Positions 1 to 7,313 are shown, counted from the first letter of the stretch. The stretch is DNA of 8,705 nt from an uncultured Sphingomonadaceae bacterium (GCA_938003725.1 CALKXX010000068.1:1-8705), one strand, 5' to 3'. Made by a program: numbers and translations. Notes: a model not told the origin generated them from the letters alone.

Positions 1-1510
1 TGGGCGGCAACCTGCTGACGGGTGAGACCTTGTCTTTGGGTGCGGATAATTCGACGCTGACCAATTCCGGTTCGATCTCGCCGGGCGGGTTCAACAATAT
101 TGTGACAACTTCGGTACTGGGTGATTTTTCCCAAACCGCTGACGGCAGCATTGATATAGATGTATCGCTTGATGGATCAGGCGCAGATCAACTCTCAATC
201 TCTGGCACGGCCAACGTCGCAGGATCAATTGTCTTTGATCCCGTTGACCTCTTTGGCGCTATTGCGGGTGAAAACACGGTTACCGTCCTCACCGCTGGAG
301 AGCTGACGCGCGGAGATATTACGCTTGAATTGCCGGAACTGGCTGTGCTGACCGGTGCGTCTCTCACCGCGCCGAGCGCAAACGAGATTGGCATCCAATA
401 TACTATTGACTTCGCGCCCACCGGGCTGACCTCGGCAGAGAGTGATGTCGGCGATCACATTGCCGCGATCCAAGCGAACGGAGGCTTTAGCCAGTTCAGC
501 ACAGTGATAAATTCGGTTTTCTCGGCTGCGGATCTTTCGGATCTTGCCTCGGTCTATGACGGGATAAGCCCGGATGAACTGACGTCCAACTCTACGACGG
601 CGGTCAACTCTTCACTTGCTTTGAGCGATGCAGTGCATAGCTGCCGCCAGCAAGATGGCGCCAACCGTTTCAACAGCGAAGGCGAGTGTGTCTGGTCCCG
701 TGTGTCCCTTCTCAGCACGCGATTGGATTCACCGAATGTTGGTAATAATCGCGAAGAATCTTTTCGTTGGTCACTGGGACTACAAAAGCAAATCTCGGAT
801 GACCTCTATTTGGGCGGATCGTTTTCAGCCGCTTTGGGTGAAGAAACTTCTCGAGGAAATCTTTCAACCAATACGGATACATATCATGCTGGTATCGTGT
901 TGAAGAAAGTCATTGGTCCCGCAGTATTATCTGGGCTTGTATCCGGCGGTGTTTCACAACATCAGAATGTTCGTTCATTCAACGCTCTTGGCAATCAAAC
1001 TAACACCGTAGGAGAGACGGATACGACCTTCCTATCGGGGCAATTGCGTGCTTCTTATACATTTGAACCAAGCAAGAATTTCTACATTCAACCTGCCTTG
1101 GCCGGAACCCTCACCTATACATGGCGTGACGCTTTCACCGAAACAGGGCGAGCGGCTTCAACTTGATCATTGAAGATTCGAAGGATAGGATTTTCTCTAT
1201 TCGGCCCAATATCGAGTTCGGTACTGAATTCCAGCTGTCCAAAGCTTGGGTAGCACGGCCATTTTTGCGCTATGATTACATCCATAATCTGAGTGGCAGC
1301 GGAGAAATAACGGCCAGACTCGCGGGAAGTCCCGATGGGGTTGATTCGTTCACAGTAAATGGTTCAGGGTTCGAGCATATTAATCAGATAACGTTGGGCG
1401 CTCGTGCCATTGACTCCAGAAATCTCGTCATTCGAATTGAAGCTTTCCGGGAATGGACAAATGACGATCGCACTTGGGGCGGAGGCTTGAAAGTCGCTCT
1501 CCCGTTCTAG
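1..1510 (+). pseudogene. Autotransporter adhesin, C-terminal part, frameshifted barrel
   Basis: Type Va secretion proteins carry a beta-helical passenger to the cell surface through their own C-terminal outer-membrane barrel. The frame is open from base 3, so the 5' end lies outside the window. The first ~130 codons show passenger repeats of the kind LTNSGSISPGG and a GSIDIDVSL..GADQLSISGTANVAGSI segment, typical of AIDA-like passenger ends. A Cys pair (codons at 642 and 687) precedes the barrel, as is common in alphaproteobacterial autotransporters. Barrel strands then run to a terminal Phe (VALPF), the usual outer-membrane C-terminus. The frame ends at a TGA (1164-1166) in mid-barrel, but the rest of the barrel continues in another frame to TAG at 1510. 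Adding one G to the GGG at 1146-1148 restores ETG-ASGFNL and one 502-residue reading frame. This is either a real inactivating deletion or a sequencing error; otherwise the barrel has normal size (~275 residues). Confidence 0.85.
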
Positions 1511-1562
1511 TGTGCTGTGGCGATTGACAGTCGGAAACTGTGAATCCTTCGAACGGGTTTTT
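1501..1562 (+). terminator. Branched terminator-like structure after the autotransporter
   Basis: CCCGTTC at 1501-1507, overlapping the last codons of the autotransporter, is perfectly complementary to GAACGGG at 1551-1557. The second arm runs straight into TTTTT (1558-1562). Between the arms sits a smaller hairpin, ACAGT (1527-1531) with ACTGT (1537-1541). The arrangement (GC-rich stem followed by a U tract) fits an intrinsic terminator, but the 43-base interior is long for one. This is an inference from base pairing only. Confidence 0.4.
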
Positions 1563-1942
1563 AGAAACGTGGCGCTATTTCCGCTTTCAGGATAAAGGGC
1601 ACTCCATCGGAATGTCCGAAATTGGGGCGCAAAGCGGAAATACCGGCTTTGCCGAAGTCAATCCTATCAGTCTCTCGCAATAGGCAGGTAAACAAAGTGA
1701 TTCGTGAAATGATTGCATTCCGCATTTGAGAATCGAACCTTTTTACATTTCGAGCTTGATGGTATGCCCGATGGACAACGGTTAAGATGCTACAATAATA
1801 TCTATATTAATCAGTGTTTTACTGCCCCATTTCGATTCCCGTAGGGACCATTTCTCAACACACATCGCAGAAGTCCAAGCGTAACGATACTCAACCGTCA
1901 TCTCAACGGTCTGAAAACCGTGTCTTCTACACAAAATAGCTC
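1563..1942. other. Gene-free, AT-richer spacer
   Basis: No reading frame here looks coding on either strand. The stretch is visibly poorer in GC than its flanks, especially 1735-1830. It contains the 12-bp inverted repeat at 1576-1642, a possible -10-like TACAAT at 1791-1796 with no convincing -35 box, a short piece resembling a tRNA 3' end at 1831-1850, and two mutually exclusive 5-bp hairpins at 1894-1921. Its length roughly equals the ~125-130 codons that the downstream Nramp-like gene lacks, but I could not find any residue of that N-terminus in the three forward frames. Confidence 0.6.
1576..1642. repeat. Perfect 12-bp inverted repeat with nested hairpins
   Basis: TATTTCCGCTTT at 1576-1587 is the exact reverse complement of AAAGCGGAAATA at 1631-1642, with 43 bases between. 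Inside lies a small hairpin, TCGGA (1607-1611), ATG loop, TCCGA (1615-1619). Just after the outer arm comes CGGC-TTT-GCCG (1644-1654). No transposase or coding frame is associated. It may be a dispersed intergenic element, a structured RNA or a cruciform; I cannot choose without comparing genomes. Confidence 0.6.
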
Positions 1943-2788
1943 GTGAGTTACGGCTGGCTGGAGCGCATCAGTAAGATCTTGATCGCATTTCTGACGCTGG
2001 CAACTCTTGCGGCCACCGCAATAGCGCTTCCCAACGTGGAATGGGGCAGCGCAGTCAGTTTCGAATGGGCGATAGATCCGCTCGCGCTGCTGTTTGTCGT
2101 CGCTTTGGCAGGTTTTATGCCCGCAGCCATTGGTCAGTCCGTGGATGTTTCCCTGTGGACTCTCAAATCGCAGCAAGATGCCGCGGCCGATCAACGGCTT
2201 TCTATCGAAGCCACGCGCAAGGGTTTTCTCGCTTCTTATGGATTGGTAAGCTTATTAGCCGTTTGCTTTTGTATAATGGGTGCTGGCGTAATGCACGCGG
2301 CGCAGATCGCACCGGAAAGTGGGGCCGCCGAGTTCGCATCACAAATTGTCGGCCTTTATGCCGAGACACTTGACCCTATTCCCGCGTTCTTCGCGGGCAT
2401 TGCCGCGTTGTGTGTGATGGCTACAACTATGGCCGCTTCGTTTGACGGGGTCGCGCGTGGTTATGGGGCGCTCTATCAGGAATTCCGCGGGAATATTGGC
2501 GGCACGGGAAGCCGCACCGCCTACGCCTTCTTCTTGGTGATGTCAGCTGTGTTGAGTTTTGCGGTTCTCGCTTTCCTGTTGGAGAGCTTTACCACTTTTA
2601 TCGACCTGGTGACCTCCATCTACTTCCTTTTGACGCCGACGACCGCCTTGCTCAACCACCTCGTCGTGACGCGCTGTGAAATGGCGGTTGAAGACCGACC
2701 CAACCCGGCTATGAGGCTCCTGAGCTTGACCGGAATTTGCGTGATGGCAGCAATGGCATTGATATTCTTTATCCTTAAGGCGGCGTGA
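1943..2788 (+). CDS. Nramp-like metal transporter family protein, N-terminally truncated
   Basis: The 281-residue product is strongly hydrophobic and resembles the C-terminal two thirds of Nramp-like membrane proteins, which usually have about 400 residues. The matching landmarks are a GFMPAAI segment at residues 57-63 (the place of the MPH-containing TM6), SLWTL at 70-74, the GAGVMHAA..SGAAEFASQIVGLY loop at 113-139, a TTMAASFDGVARG helix at 161-173, and FIDLVTSIYFLLTPTTALLNHL at 219-240. The first helices, including TM1 with the DPGN-type metal site in true Nramp proteins, are absent. An in-frame TAG (1937-1939) stands just before the GTG used as start, and no Shine-Dalgarno sequence is visible. 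The gene ends 4 bases before the MFS gene, so the two were probably one operon. Metal transport is a family inference, and this copy may be non-functional. Confidence 0.7.
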   Translation: MSYGWLERISKILIAFLTLATLAATAIALPNVEWGSAVSFEWAIDPLALLFVVALAGFMPAAIGQSVDVSLWTLKSQQDAAADQRLSIEATRKGFLASYGLVSLLAVCFCIMGAGVMHAAQIAPESGAAEFASQIVGLYAETLDPIPAFFAGIAALCVMATTMAASFDGVARGYGALYQEFRGNIGGTGSRTAYAFFLVMSAVLSFAVLAFLLESFTTFIDLVTSIYFLLTPTTALLNHLVVTRCEMAVEDRPNPAMRLLSLTGICVMAAMALIFFILKAA

Positions 2789-2792
2789 ACCC

Positions 2793-4244
2793 ATGGCACT
2801 AGCAAACACAAAAAATAACGGCAGCGGTGCCCTTGGTGATACTGGCTTTGCCTGGGCCGTTTTTGAATGGGCTCGCAATCCATATTATCTAATGGTCGTC
2901 ATTTACATATTCGCGCCATATTTCGCACGCGACGTTATCGGTGCGGATATGATTGCGAGTGGTGACCTAGACCATCTTGATCCGAAAACGGCGCGATCCA
3001 CAGCCAACGCTCAAGGTCAGGCAAGCATCGCTGCCATCACAAAATGGGCAGGTATTATCGCTGCTCTAACTGCGCCGATACTCGGGGCTGCACTTGATCG
3101 CGGCGGGCGATTGAAGCCGCTTCTTGGCGTCTTTTTCGCGCTCATTGCGACTTGCTCGGCGCTTTTGTGGTTTGCATTGCCGGGTGGAGAGGGGTTGCCG
3201 GCCTGGGTGATAATGACCCTACTCGTCATCGCCTATGTCAGCTACACTTACTCGGAAGTCACGCATAACGCGATGCTCTCCGCAGCCGGTCCGCCGCGGA
3301 GCCTTTCTACAATATCAGGGCTCGGCCTTGGGCTTGGCAATCTTGCCGGTGCGATCATCTTCGGCTTCATCACCATGCTCTTTATCTTGCCTGCAATGAT
3401 CGGCTGGCCGTTTGCCGAGCCGCAGTTTGGGTTGAACATGGAACGGTATGAACATGCGCGCCTTGTCGGACCCCTATGCGCGGTTTGGATAGCATTGTTC
3501 TCAGTGTATTTTTTCCGGAATGCCCGAGATCCCGGCACACCCGGCGCGAGCTGGATTGCGGCGATGCGGGAAGGAACAAGCGGGCTGATCCAGACTTTCA
3601 AAGAGGCCAAACGCTACCGCGAATTGCTGAAATTTCTGATTGCGCACATGCTCTACGCAGATGGCATGGCCGCGCTGCTTGCTCTGATAGCGGTCTATTA
3701 TTCGCTATTTCTTGGCTGGGACGTTTTGGAACTTATCATCTACGCGATTTACGCCAGCATCTTTGCATTTGCTGGTGGGCTGATTGGGGGATGGCTCGAC
3801 AATAAGGCCGGCGTGAAACGCGCATTGTTAATCGAGATATTCTTTATGGTGCTGGCGTTTGGAATTCAGCTCTCAATCACACAGGATAGCCTGCTCTTTG
3901 GCGCGATCGACAATGCCATAGTTTGGGACAGCATCGTTTTTGAAACCCGTTCAGATCTCACAATGCTCGCGCTGGTCAGCGTGGTCGCCATCGCCGTCAC
4001 AGCTAGTATTTCCTCAAGCCGCACGATGCTCGTCACGCTCGCGCCTCCGGGACGGAGCGGAGAGTTTTTTGGCCTCTATGCGATAGCCGGAACCATCACG
4101 GTGTGGATGGGGCCACTTTTGGTAGAGAGCTTTACGCTATGGTTTAACGATCAGCGTGCAGGCATGGCATCGATTAACTTGCTTTTTGTGGTTGGTGTCG
4201 GTGTGCTGCTTAGCGTTAAGGTCGAAAATACTGCTAAACCTTAG
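2793..4244 (+). CDS. MFS transporter, UMF1/Atg22-like family
   Basis: This is a 483-residue polytopic inner-membrane protein with about 12 predicted helices. UMF1-family features are visible: the N-terminal AWAVFEWARNPYY at residues 20-32 (family pattern WalYDWAnSpf), an MFS motif-A-like LDRGGRLKPLL at 101-111 and its second-half counterpart GGWLDNKAGVKR at 332-343. The family-typical SSSRTMLVTLAPPGR-EFFGLY lies at 407-429, followed by a G-x-x-GPLL helix. Length is normal for the family and no break is seen. ATG follows the stop of the upstream gene by 4 bases; AAGG at 2777-2780 is a distant, weak ribosome site, so translation may be coupled to the upstream frame. The substrate is unknown: bacterial UMF1 members are mostly uncharacterised, and the link to Atg22 is by sequence class only. 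Confidence 0.85.
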   Translation: MALANTKNNGSGALGDTGFAWAVFEWARNPYYLMVVIYIFAPYFARDVIGADMIASGDLDHLDPKTARSTANAQGQASIAAITKWAGIIAALTAPILGAALDRGGRLKPLLGVFFALIATCSALLWFALPGGEGLPAWVIMTLLVIAYVSYTYSEVTHNAMLSAAGPPRSLSTISGLGLGLGNLAGAIIFGFITMLFILPAMIGWPFAEPQFGLNMERYEHARLVGPLCAVWIALFSVYFFRNARDPGTPGASWIAAMREGTSGLIQTFKEAKRYRELLKFLIAHMLYADGMAALLALIAVYYSLFLGWDVLELIIYAIYASIFAFAGGLIGGWLDNKAGVKRALLIEIFFMVLAFGIQLSITQDSLLFGAIDNAIVWDSIVFETRSDLTMLALVSVVAIAVTASISSSRTMLVTLAPPGRSGEFFGLYAIAGTITVWMGPLLVESFTLWFNDQRAGMASINLLFVVGVGVLLSVKVENTAKP

Positions 4245-4478
4245 CGGCCGTAGCAAAGGCGCTTCGCGTTCGAGCGTATTGGTCACCGGGTTGTATCTGG
4301 ACCTTTCCCCAAAACCCCAAGATTGACGGGTTGGTTAGAACGATCACCTTGACCTTGATCCTCTTCGTGCTGGGACACGCCGACAAGGCAGTCATAAACA
4401 AGCTTATTGCCAAAGAAGTGATGAAAAGCGGACGGTAGAATGCGCTTTCTTTCAGAAAACACTTTAACAAAAAAGATA

Positions 4479-4570
4479 TGGCGGACACGGAGGGATTCGA
4501 ACCCTCGAAGGACCGTGAGGCCCTTGCCTCCTTAGCAGGGAGGTGGTTTCAGCCGCTCACCCACGTGTCC
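4479..4570 (-). tRNA. tRNA-Ser (anticodon GCU)
   Basis: Read on the minus strand this folds as a 92-base class II tRNA. The acceptor GGACACG (4570-4564) pairs with CGTGTCC, followed by discriminator G and encoded CCA (4481-4479). The D-arm is GGT-GAGCGGCTGAA-ACC. The anticodon stem CCTCC/GGAGG holds loop CTGCTAA, giving GCU for AGC/AGU serine codons. A long variable arm follows, then the T-arm GAGGG-TTCGAAT-CCCTC. Six T residues lie just downstream (the A run at 4469-4474 on the + strand) and may end transcription. Confidence 0.97.
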
Positions 4571-4589
4571 GCACTGGCTGTCGAGTGGC

Positions 4590-4618
4590 GCTATAACCGC
4601 GCTTTCATGTCGCTGCAA
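4590..4618 (-). promoter_or_regulatory. Candidate promoter of tRNA-Ser
   Basis: On the minus strand TTGCAG (4618-4613) and TATAGC (4595-4590) are separated by exactly 17 bases. They lie 19 bases ahead of the mature tRNA 5' end. Each box is only a partial match to the sigma70 consensus (3/6 and 4/6); spacing and position are the main support. Confidence 0.4.
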
Positions 4619-4798
4619 CGGATAAAACGCAGACATTCGCATCCACATCGGCCCATCCAGGTCGGAACATCGAAAACGGCGAAAAAACTGACAAGTTAGG
4701 CCAAAAGCTTCGACAGACCGCAAATTCGACTCGGATCGTCGTCCGTTCATTGCACCTTAAGGCCGCAAAGACTTAGCTAATCGGTGGCTGGTAATGGG

Positions 4799-4834
4799 AA
4801 GGAGTTTACCCATGGAGCAGTCGTGTCCAAAGGA
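4799..4834 (+). promoter_or_regulatory. Two ribosome binding sites for eipA
   Basis: AAGGAG (4799-4804) sits 7 bases before ATG 4812. AAAGGA (4829-4834) sits 7 bases before GTG 4842. Both starts are in the same frame and both give a plausible signal peptide, so the sequence alone does not decide between them. Confidence 0.5.
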
Positions 4835-5645
4835 AATTATTGTGAAAAATTCACTCGGCAAAACCCTGAGCAAGAAATTGCTTGGCCTGTTTGCGGTGGT
4901 TGCACTGGCAACCGGCCCGGTCCTGTCACCAGCAATGGCACAGGTACAGACCATTGATCCAAATGATGCAATAGATGCAGATTTAGCCGCCCCTGATTAT
5001 GATGGGACATTGGAACCATCTTCGTCCGAAACAATCGTTCAGGACGCACCAACGGACGGCGATCTCAATGCTGATCTGGTGACATCAGATGCTGCAAATA
5101 CCGATACCGACCAGATAGCGGATGGCGGAACGGAACAGCAAATTGCAAATGTTGATGGAACCACCACTTATCAAGAAGACGACCTGATTGGCGCAGCCGA
5201 AGGCGTATTTGGCAAAGGCGCAAAGGGTATTGCCGGGGTGATCGAAGATATTTTGAAAAAACAGGGCCGGCCGAACGCCTATATTGTCGGGCGGGAAGCA
5301 TCCGGGGCCTTCGTGGTCGGGCTGCGTTACGGATCCGGCGAACTGCATCATAAAATTGAGGGGCAGAGTCCGGTATATTGGACGGGGCCATCCATCGGCT
5401 TCGACGTCGGCGGAAATGCGGCCAATAGCTTCGTACTAGTCTATAATCTTTACGATGCCGAAGAGCTCTATCAGCGCTTCCCGGCCGGCGAAGGCGCAGC
5501 TTATTTTATCGGAGGCTTTCATGTCAGCTATTTGCGCAGCGGCGATAAAGTCCTGATCCCCGTGCGTTTGGGGGCTGGACTGAGGCTAGGCGCAAATGTT
5601 GGATATATGAAATTTAGCAAAAAACAGAAATGGTTACCATTTTAG
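4812..5645 (+). CDS. eipA: EipA/DUF1134 family periplasmic envelope protein
   Basis: EipA, known from Brucella as a small periplasmic beta-barrel-like protein needed for cell-envelope integrity, is the namesake of the DUF1134 family found across alphaproteobacteria. From ATG 4812 the product has 277 residues. It begins with a Lys-rich n-region (KTLSKKL), a hydrophobic core and an AMA-Q signal-peptidase I site, so it is exported. A low-complexity acidic, Asp/Ala/Thr-rich segment of ~80 residues follows. The DUF1134 domain then fills the C-terminal half: RPNAYIVGREASGAFVVGLRYGSG, PVYWTGPSIGFDVGGN, and RLGAGLRLGANVGYMKF near the end. The alternative start GTG 4842 gives 267 residues and a more compact signal peptide; ATG 4794 has no good ribosome site. 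The gene stands alone, divergent from tRNA-Ser and convergent with ribE. I see no clear promoter upstream. Confidence 0.88.
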   Translation: MEQSCPKEIIVKNSLGKTLSKKLLGLFAVVALATGPVLSPAMAQVQTIDPNDAIDADLAAPDYDGTLEPSSSETIVQDAPTDGDLNADLVTSDAANTDTDQIADGGTEQQIANVDGTTTYQEDDLIGAAEGVFGKGAKGIAGVIEDILKKQGRPNAYIVGREASGAFVVGLRYGSGELHHKIEGQSPVYWTGPSIGFDVGGNAANSFVLVYNLYDAEELYQRFPAGEGAAYFIGGFHVSYLRSGDKVLIPVRLGAGLRLGANVGYMKFSKKQKWLPF

Positions 5646-5664
5646 ATATTGCGATTTAAAGTTA

Positions 5665-5712
5665 CCGGTCAGCGGCGTTCAATTTCATTTGGGCGGGTCG
5701 CCCGCTGACCGG
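5665..5712 (-). terminator. 11-bp inverted repeat at the ribE end
   Basis: CCGGTCAGCGG (5665-5675) and CCGCTGACCGG (5702-5712) are perfect complements around a 26-base loop that contains the ribE stop codon. In the ribE direction the stem is followed by TAACTTTAAA, which is only weakly U-rich. A competing hairpin GCGGG-TCG-CCCGC (5693-5705) shares part of the right arm. It may end ribE transcription or separate the convergent eipA and ribE messages; neither strand shows a strong U tract. Confidence 0.45.
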
Positions 5713-6305
5713 ACCTGCTCCATACGCGACAAATAGCGCGCCAATATATCAATCTCCAGATTGACTTGGCGTCCCGCCGTCAATTCCCCAAGCGTCGTAA
5801 CCTTTGCCGTATGCGGAATGATATTCAGAGCAAATACGGCCCCGTCAGAACTGTCGCTGATATCATTCACCGTCAGTGACACGCCATCAACGGTGATGGA
5901 TCCCTTGGCTGCTATATATGGCGCAAGCTCTTTGGTAATCCGTATATTGACGGTTTGAGAATCGCCGGTGGCTTCGGTTGAGACCACCTCTCCAACTCCA
6001 TCAATATGACCGGTCACAATGTGACCGCCCAGTTCTTCGCCCACTTTCAACGCGCGTTCCAGATTGATCTTTCTGCCAACCGTAAATTGGCCTGTTGCTG
6101 TACAGGACAGGGTTTCCCCGGACACATCTACGGCGAACCAATCATTGCCTTTATCGACCACAGTGAGACAGATACCGGCACAGGATATGGAGGCCCCCAT
6201 GTCCACATTGCTCATATCGTAAGCACAGCTAATCGCGACGCGTACGTCTCCTCTCTGATCGACACTCGTAATGGTACCTACATCGGAGACAATTCCAGTG
6301 AACAT
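5685..6305 (-). CDS. ribE: Riboflavin synthase alpha subunit
   Basis: This enzyme dismutates two 6,7-dimethyl-8-ribityllumazine molecules to riboflavin, the last step of the pathway, and works as a cytosolic trimer. The 206-residue product has the family's two lumazine-binding repeats. The first opens with the diagnostic MFTGIVSDVG and includes GASISCAGICLTVV (37-50) and VSGETL. The second includes GGHIVTGHIDGVG (93-105), KGSITVDGVSLTVN (134-147) and NIIPHT (162-167). Length is normal and no key segment is missing. AGGA lies 6 bases before the ATG. It follows ribD by 30 bases on the same strand and shares its operon. The same gene is called ribC in E. coli naming. Confidence 0.96.
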   Translation of the reverse strand: MFTGIVSDVGTITSVDQRGDVRVAISCAYDMSNVDMGASISCAGICLTVVDKGNDWFAVDVSGETLSCTATGQFTVGRKINLERALKVGEELGGHIVTGHIDGVGEVVSTEATGDSQTVNIRITKELAPYIAAKGSITVDGVSLTVNDISDSSDGAVFALNIIPHTAKVTTLGELTAGRQVNLEIDILARYLSRMEQVRSAGDPPK

Positions 6306-6335
6306 ATTCTATCCTATTCTTTTGAGGCTCAAATC

Positions 6336-7313
6336 CTAGGCGGCACGCTCATATATCTCAAGCATGTCGTTCCCAAGGTTGCGACAATCTATGCGGTTCC
6401 ATTTGCCATGCGCATCTGCCAAGCTCGTGAGATTGATATCCCGAATGGACGGCAATCCGCCGCCGATGACGATTGGAGCGCGGTAAAGTAACAGCCGATC
6501 GACAAGGTCAGCCTCCAAAAAGGAGGCGGCGGTACTCGCGCCTCCTTCTATCAATAGCCAGTTTGCATCACTTAGATCAGCGATCGCACTAGGCACGGCA
6601 ATTTGCGACCACCCGGCAGGCGGCATGGCGGACCCCAGCAATACGCGCCTCGGTGATTGATCCTCCAGCCCAGTGATTCTGACATCAAGTGATGGTTTGT
6701 CCGTAACTAACGTGCCGGAACCAACCAGCATCGCATCGGAACGCGCGCGTTCGAGATGGCCGTGCGCACGTGCGCGCTGACCGGTAATCCATTGACTGGT
6801 GCCATTTGCCATGGCGATGCACCCATCGAGCGACAGGGCAAGCTTCAATGTTACAAAGGGCCGCCGCCTCTCTAACCGGGAAAAAAATCCTGCCATTGCG
6901 CGCTTCGCCGATTGCTCCATGACACCGACTGACACAGAAATTCCCGCATTCCCCAAAATATCTACACCCTGACGGTGTGTGCGGAGGTCGGGATCAAGAC
7001 TCGCCACAATCACCCGTCGTGGTTCGACAGCAATCAGACTTTTGGCGCAGGTTGGCCCGCGTTTGCTCTGATGTGCACATGGCTCCAACGTCACATATAT
7101 GTCGGCCCCTTTTGCAGCAGCACCCGCTTGTTCCAACGCCATTGCTTCGGCATGGGGACGCCCACCGGGCTGAGTCCAGCCGCGGCCGACAATTCTGTTA
7201 TCCTTGACGATGACACAACCGACATTCGGATTGGAACCCGTTCGTCCGCGGCCGCGCTGCGATAATGATATCGCCGCGGCCATATAGGTTGCGTCATTTT
7301 CGGATCCTAGCAT
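6336..7313 (-). CDS. ribD: Bifunctional pyrimidine deaminase/reductase RibD
   Basis: RibD deaminates the pyrimidine made by GTP cyclohydrolase II and then reduces its ribose side chain with NADPH, steps two and three of riboflavin synthesis. In the N-terminal deaminase domain (about 1-145) the zinc ligands are visible: His54 with catalytic Glu56 (HAE), Cys79 and Cys89 in PCAHQSKRGPTC. The reductase domain starts at FVTLKLALSLDG (153-164) and shows SQWITG, RSDAMLVGSGTLVTDKPSLDVR (191-212) and WLLIEGGAS (252-260). At 325 residues it is somewhat short, mostly in the reductase half. The usual Gly after DPD-RT is replaced (RTHRQGVDIL). The ATG overlaps the stop of the upstream membrane-protein gene in ATGCTAG. 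No ribosome site is visible, which fits translational coupling. Confidence 0.96.
   Translation of the reverse strand: MLGSENDATYMAAAISLSQRGRGRTGSNPNVGCVIVKDNRIVGRGWTQPGGRPHAEAMALEQAGAAAKGADIYVTLEPCAHQSKRGPTCAKSLIAVEPRRVIVASLDPDLRTHRQGVDILGNAGISVSVGVMEQSAKRAMAGFFSRLERRRPFVTLKLALSLDGCIAMANGTSQWITGQRARAHGHLERARSDAMLVGSGTLVTDKPSLDVRITGLEDQSPRRVLLGSAMPPAGWSQIAVPSAIADLSDANWLLIEGGASTAASFLEADLVDRLLLYRAPIVIGGGLPSIRDINLTSLADAHGKWNRIDCRNLGNDMLEIYERAA

Noticed and set aside
1140..1166. Programmed ribosomal frameshifting in the autotransporter
   Set aside because: No X-XXY-YYZ slippery heptamer or downstream stimulatory stem is visible; loss of one G is simpler.
3248..3610. 120-codon minus-strand frame inside the MFS transporter
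   Set aside because: It lies wholly antisense to a well-supported gene, and its composition (Pro, Arg, Ser rich) is that of a shadow frame.
4234..4488. Minus-strand frame with a lipobox-like LSAC segment
   Set aside because: It starts inside tRNA-Ser and ends inside the MFS gene, has no ribosome site, and the residues around the supposed lipobox do not form a proper signal peptide with a start codon.
4532..4750. Frames on both strands between tRNA-Ser and eipA
   Set aside because: They overlap the tRNA, have no ribosome site and resemble no protein family; the stretch is better read as a promoter region.
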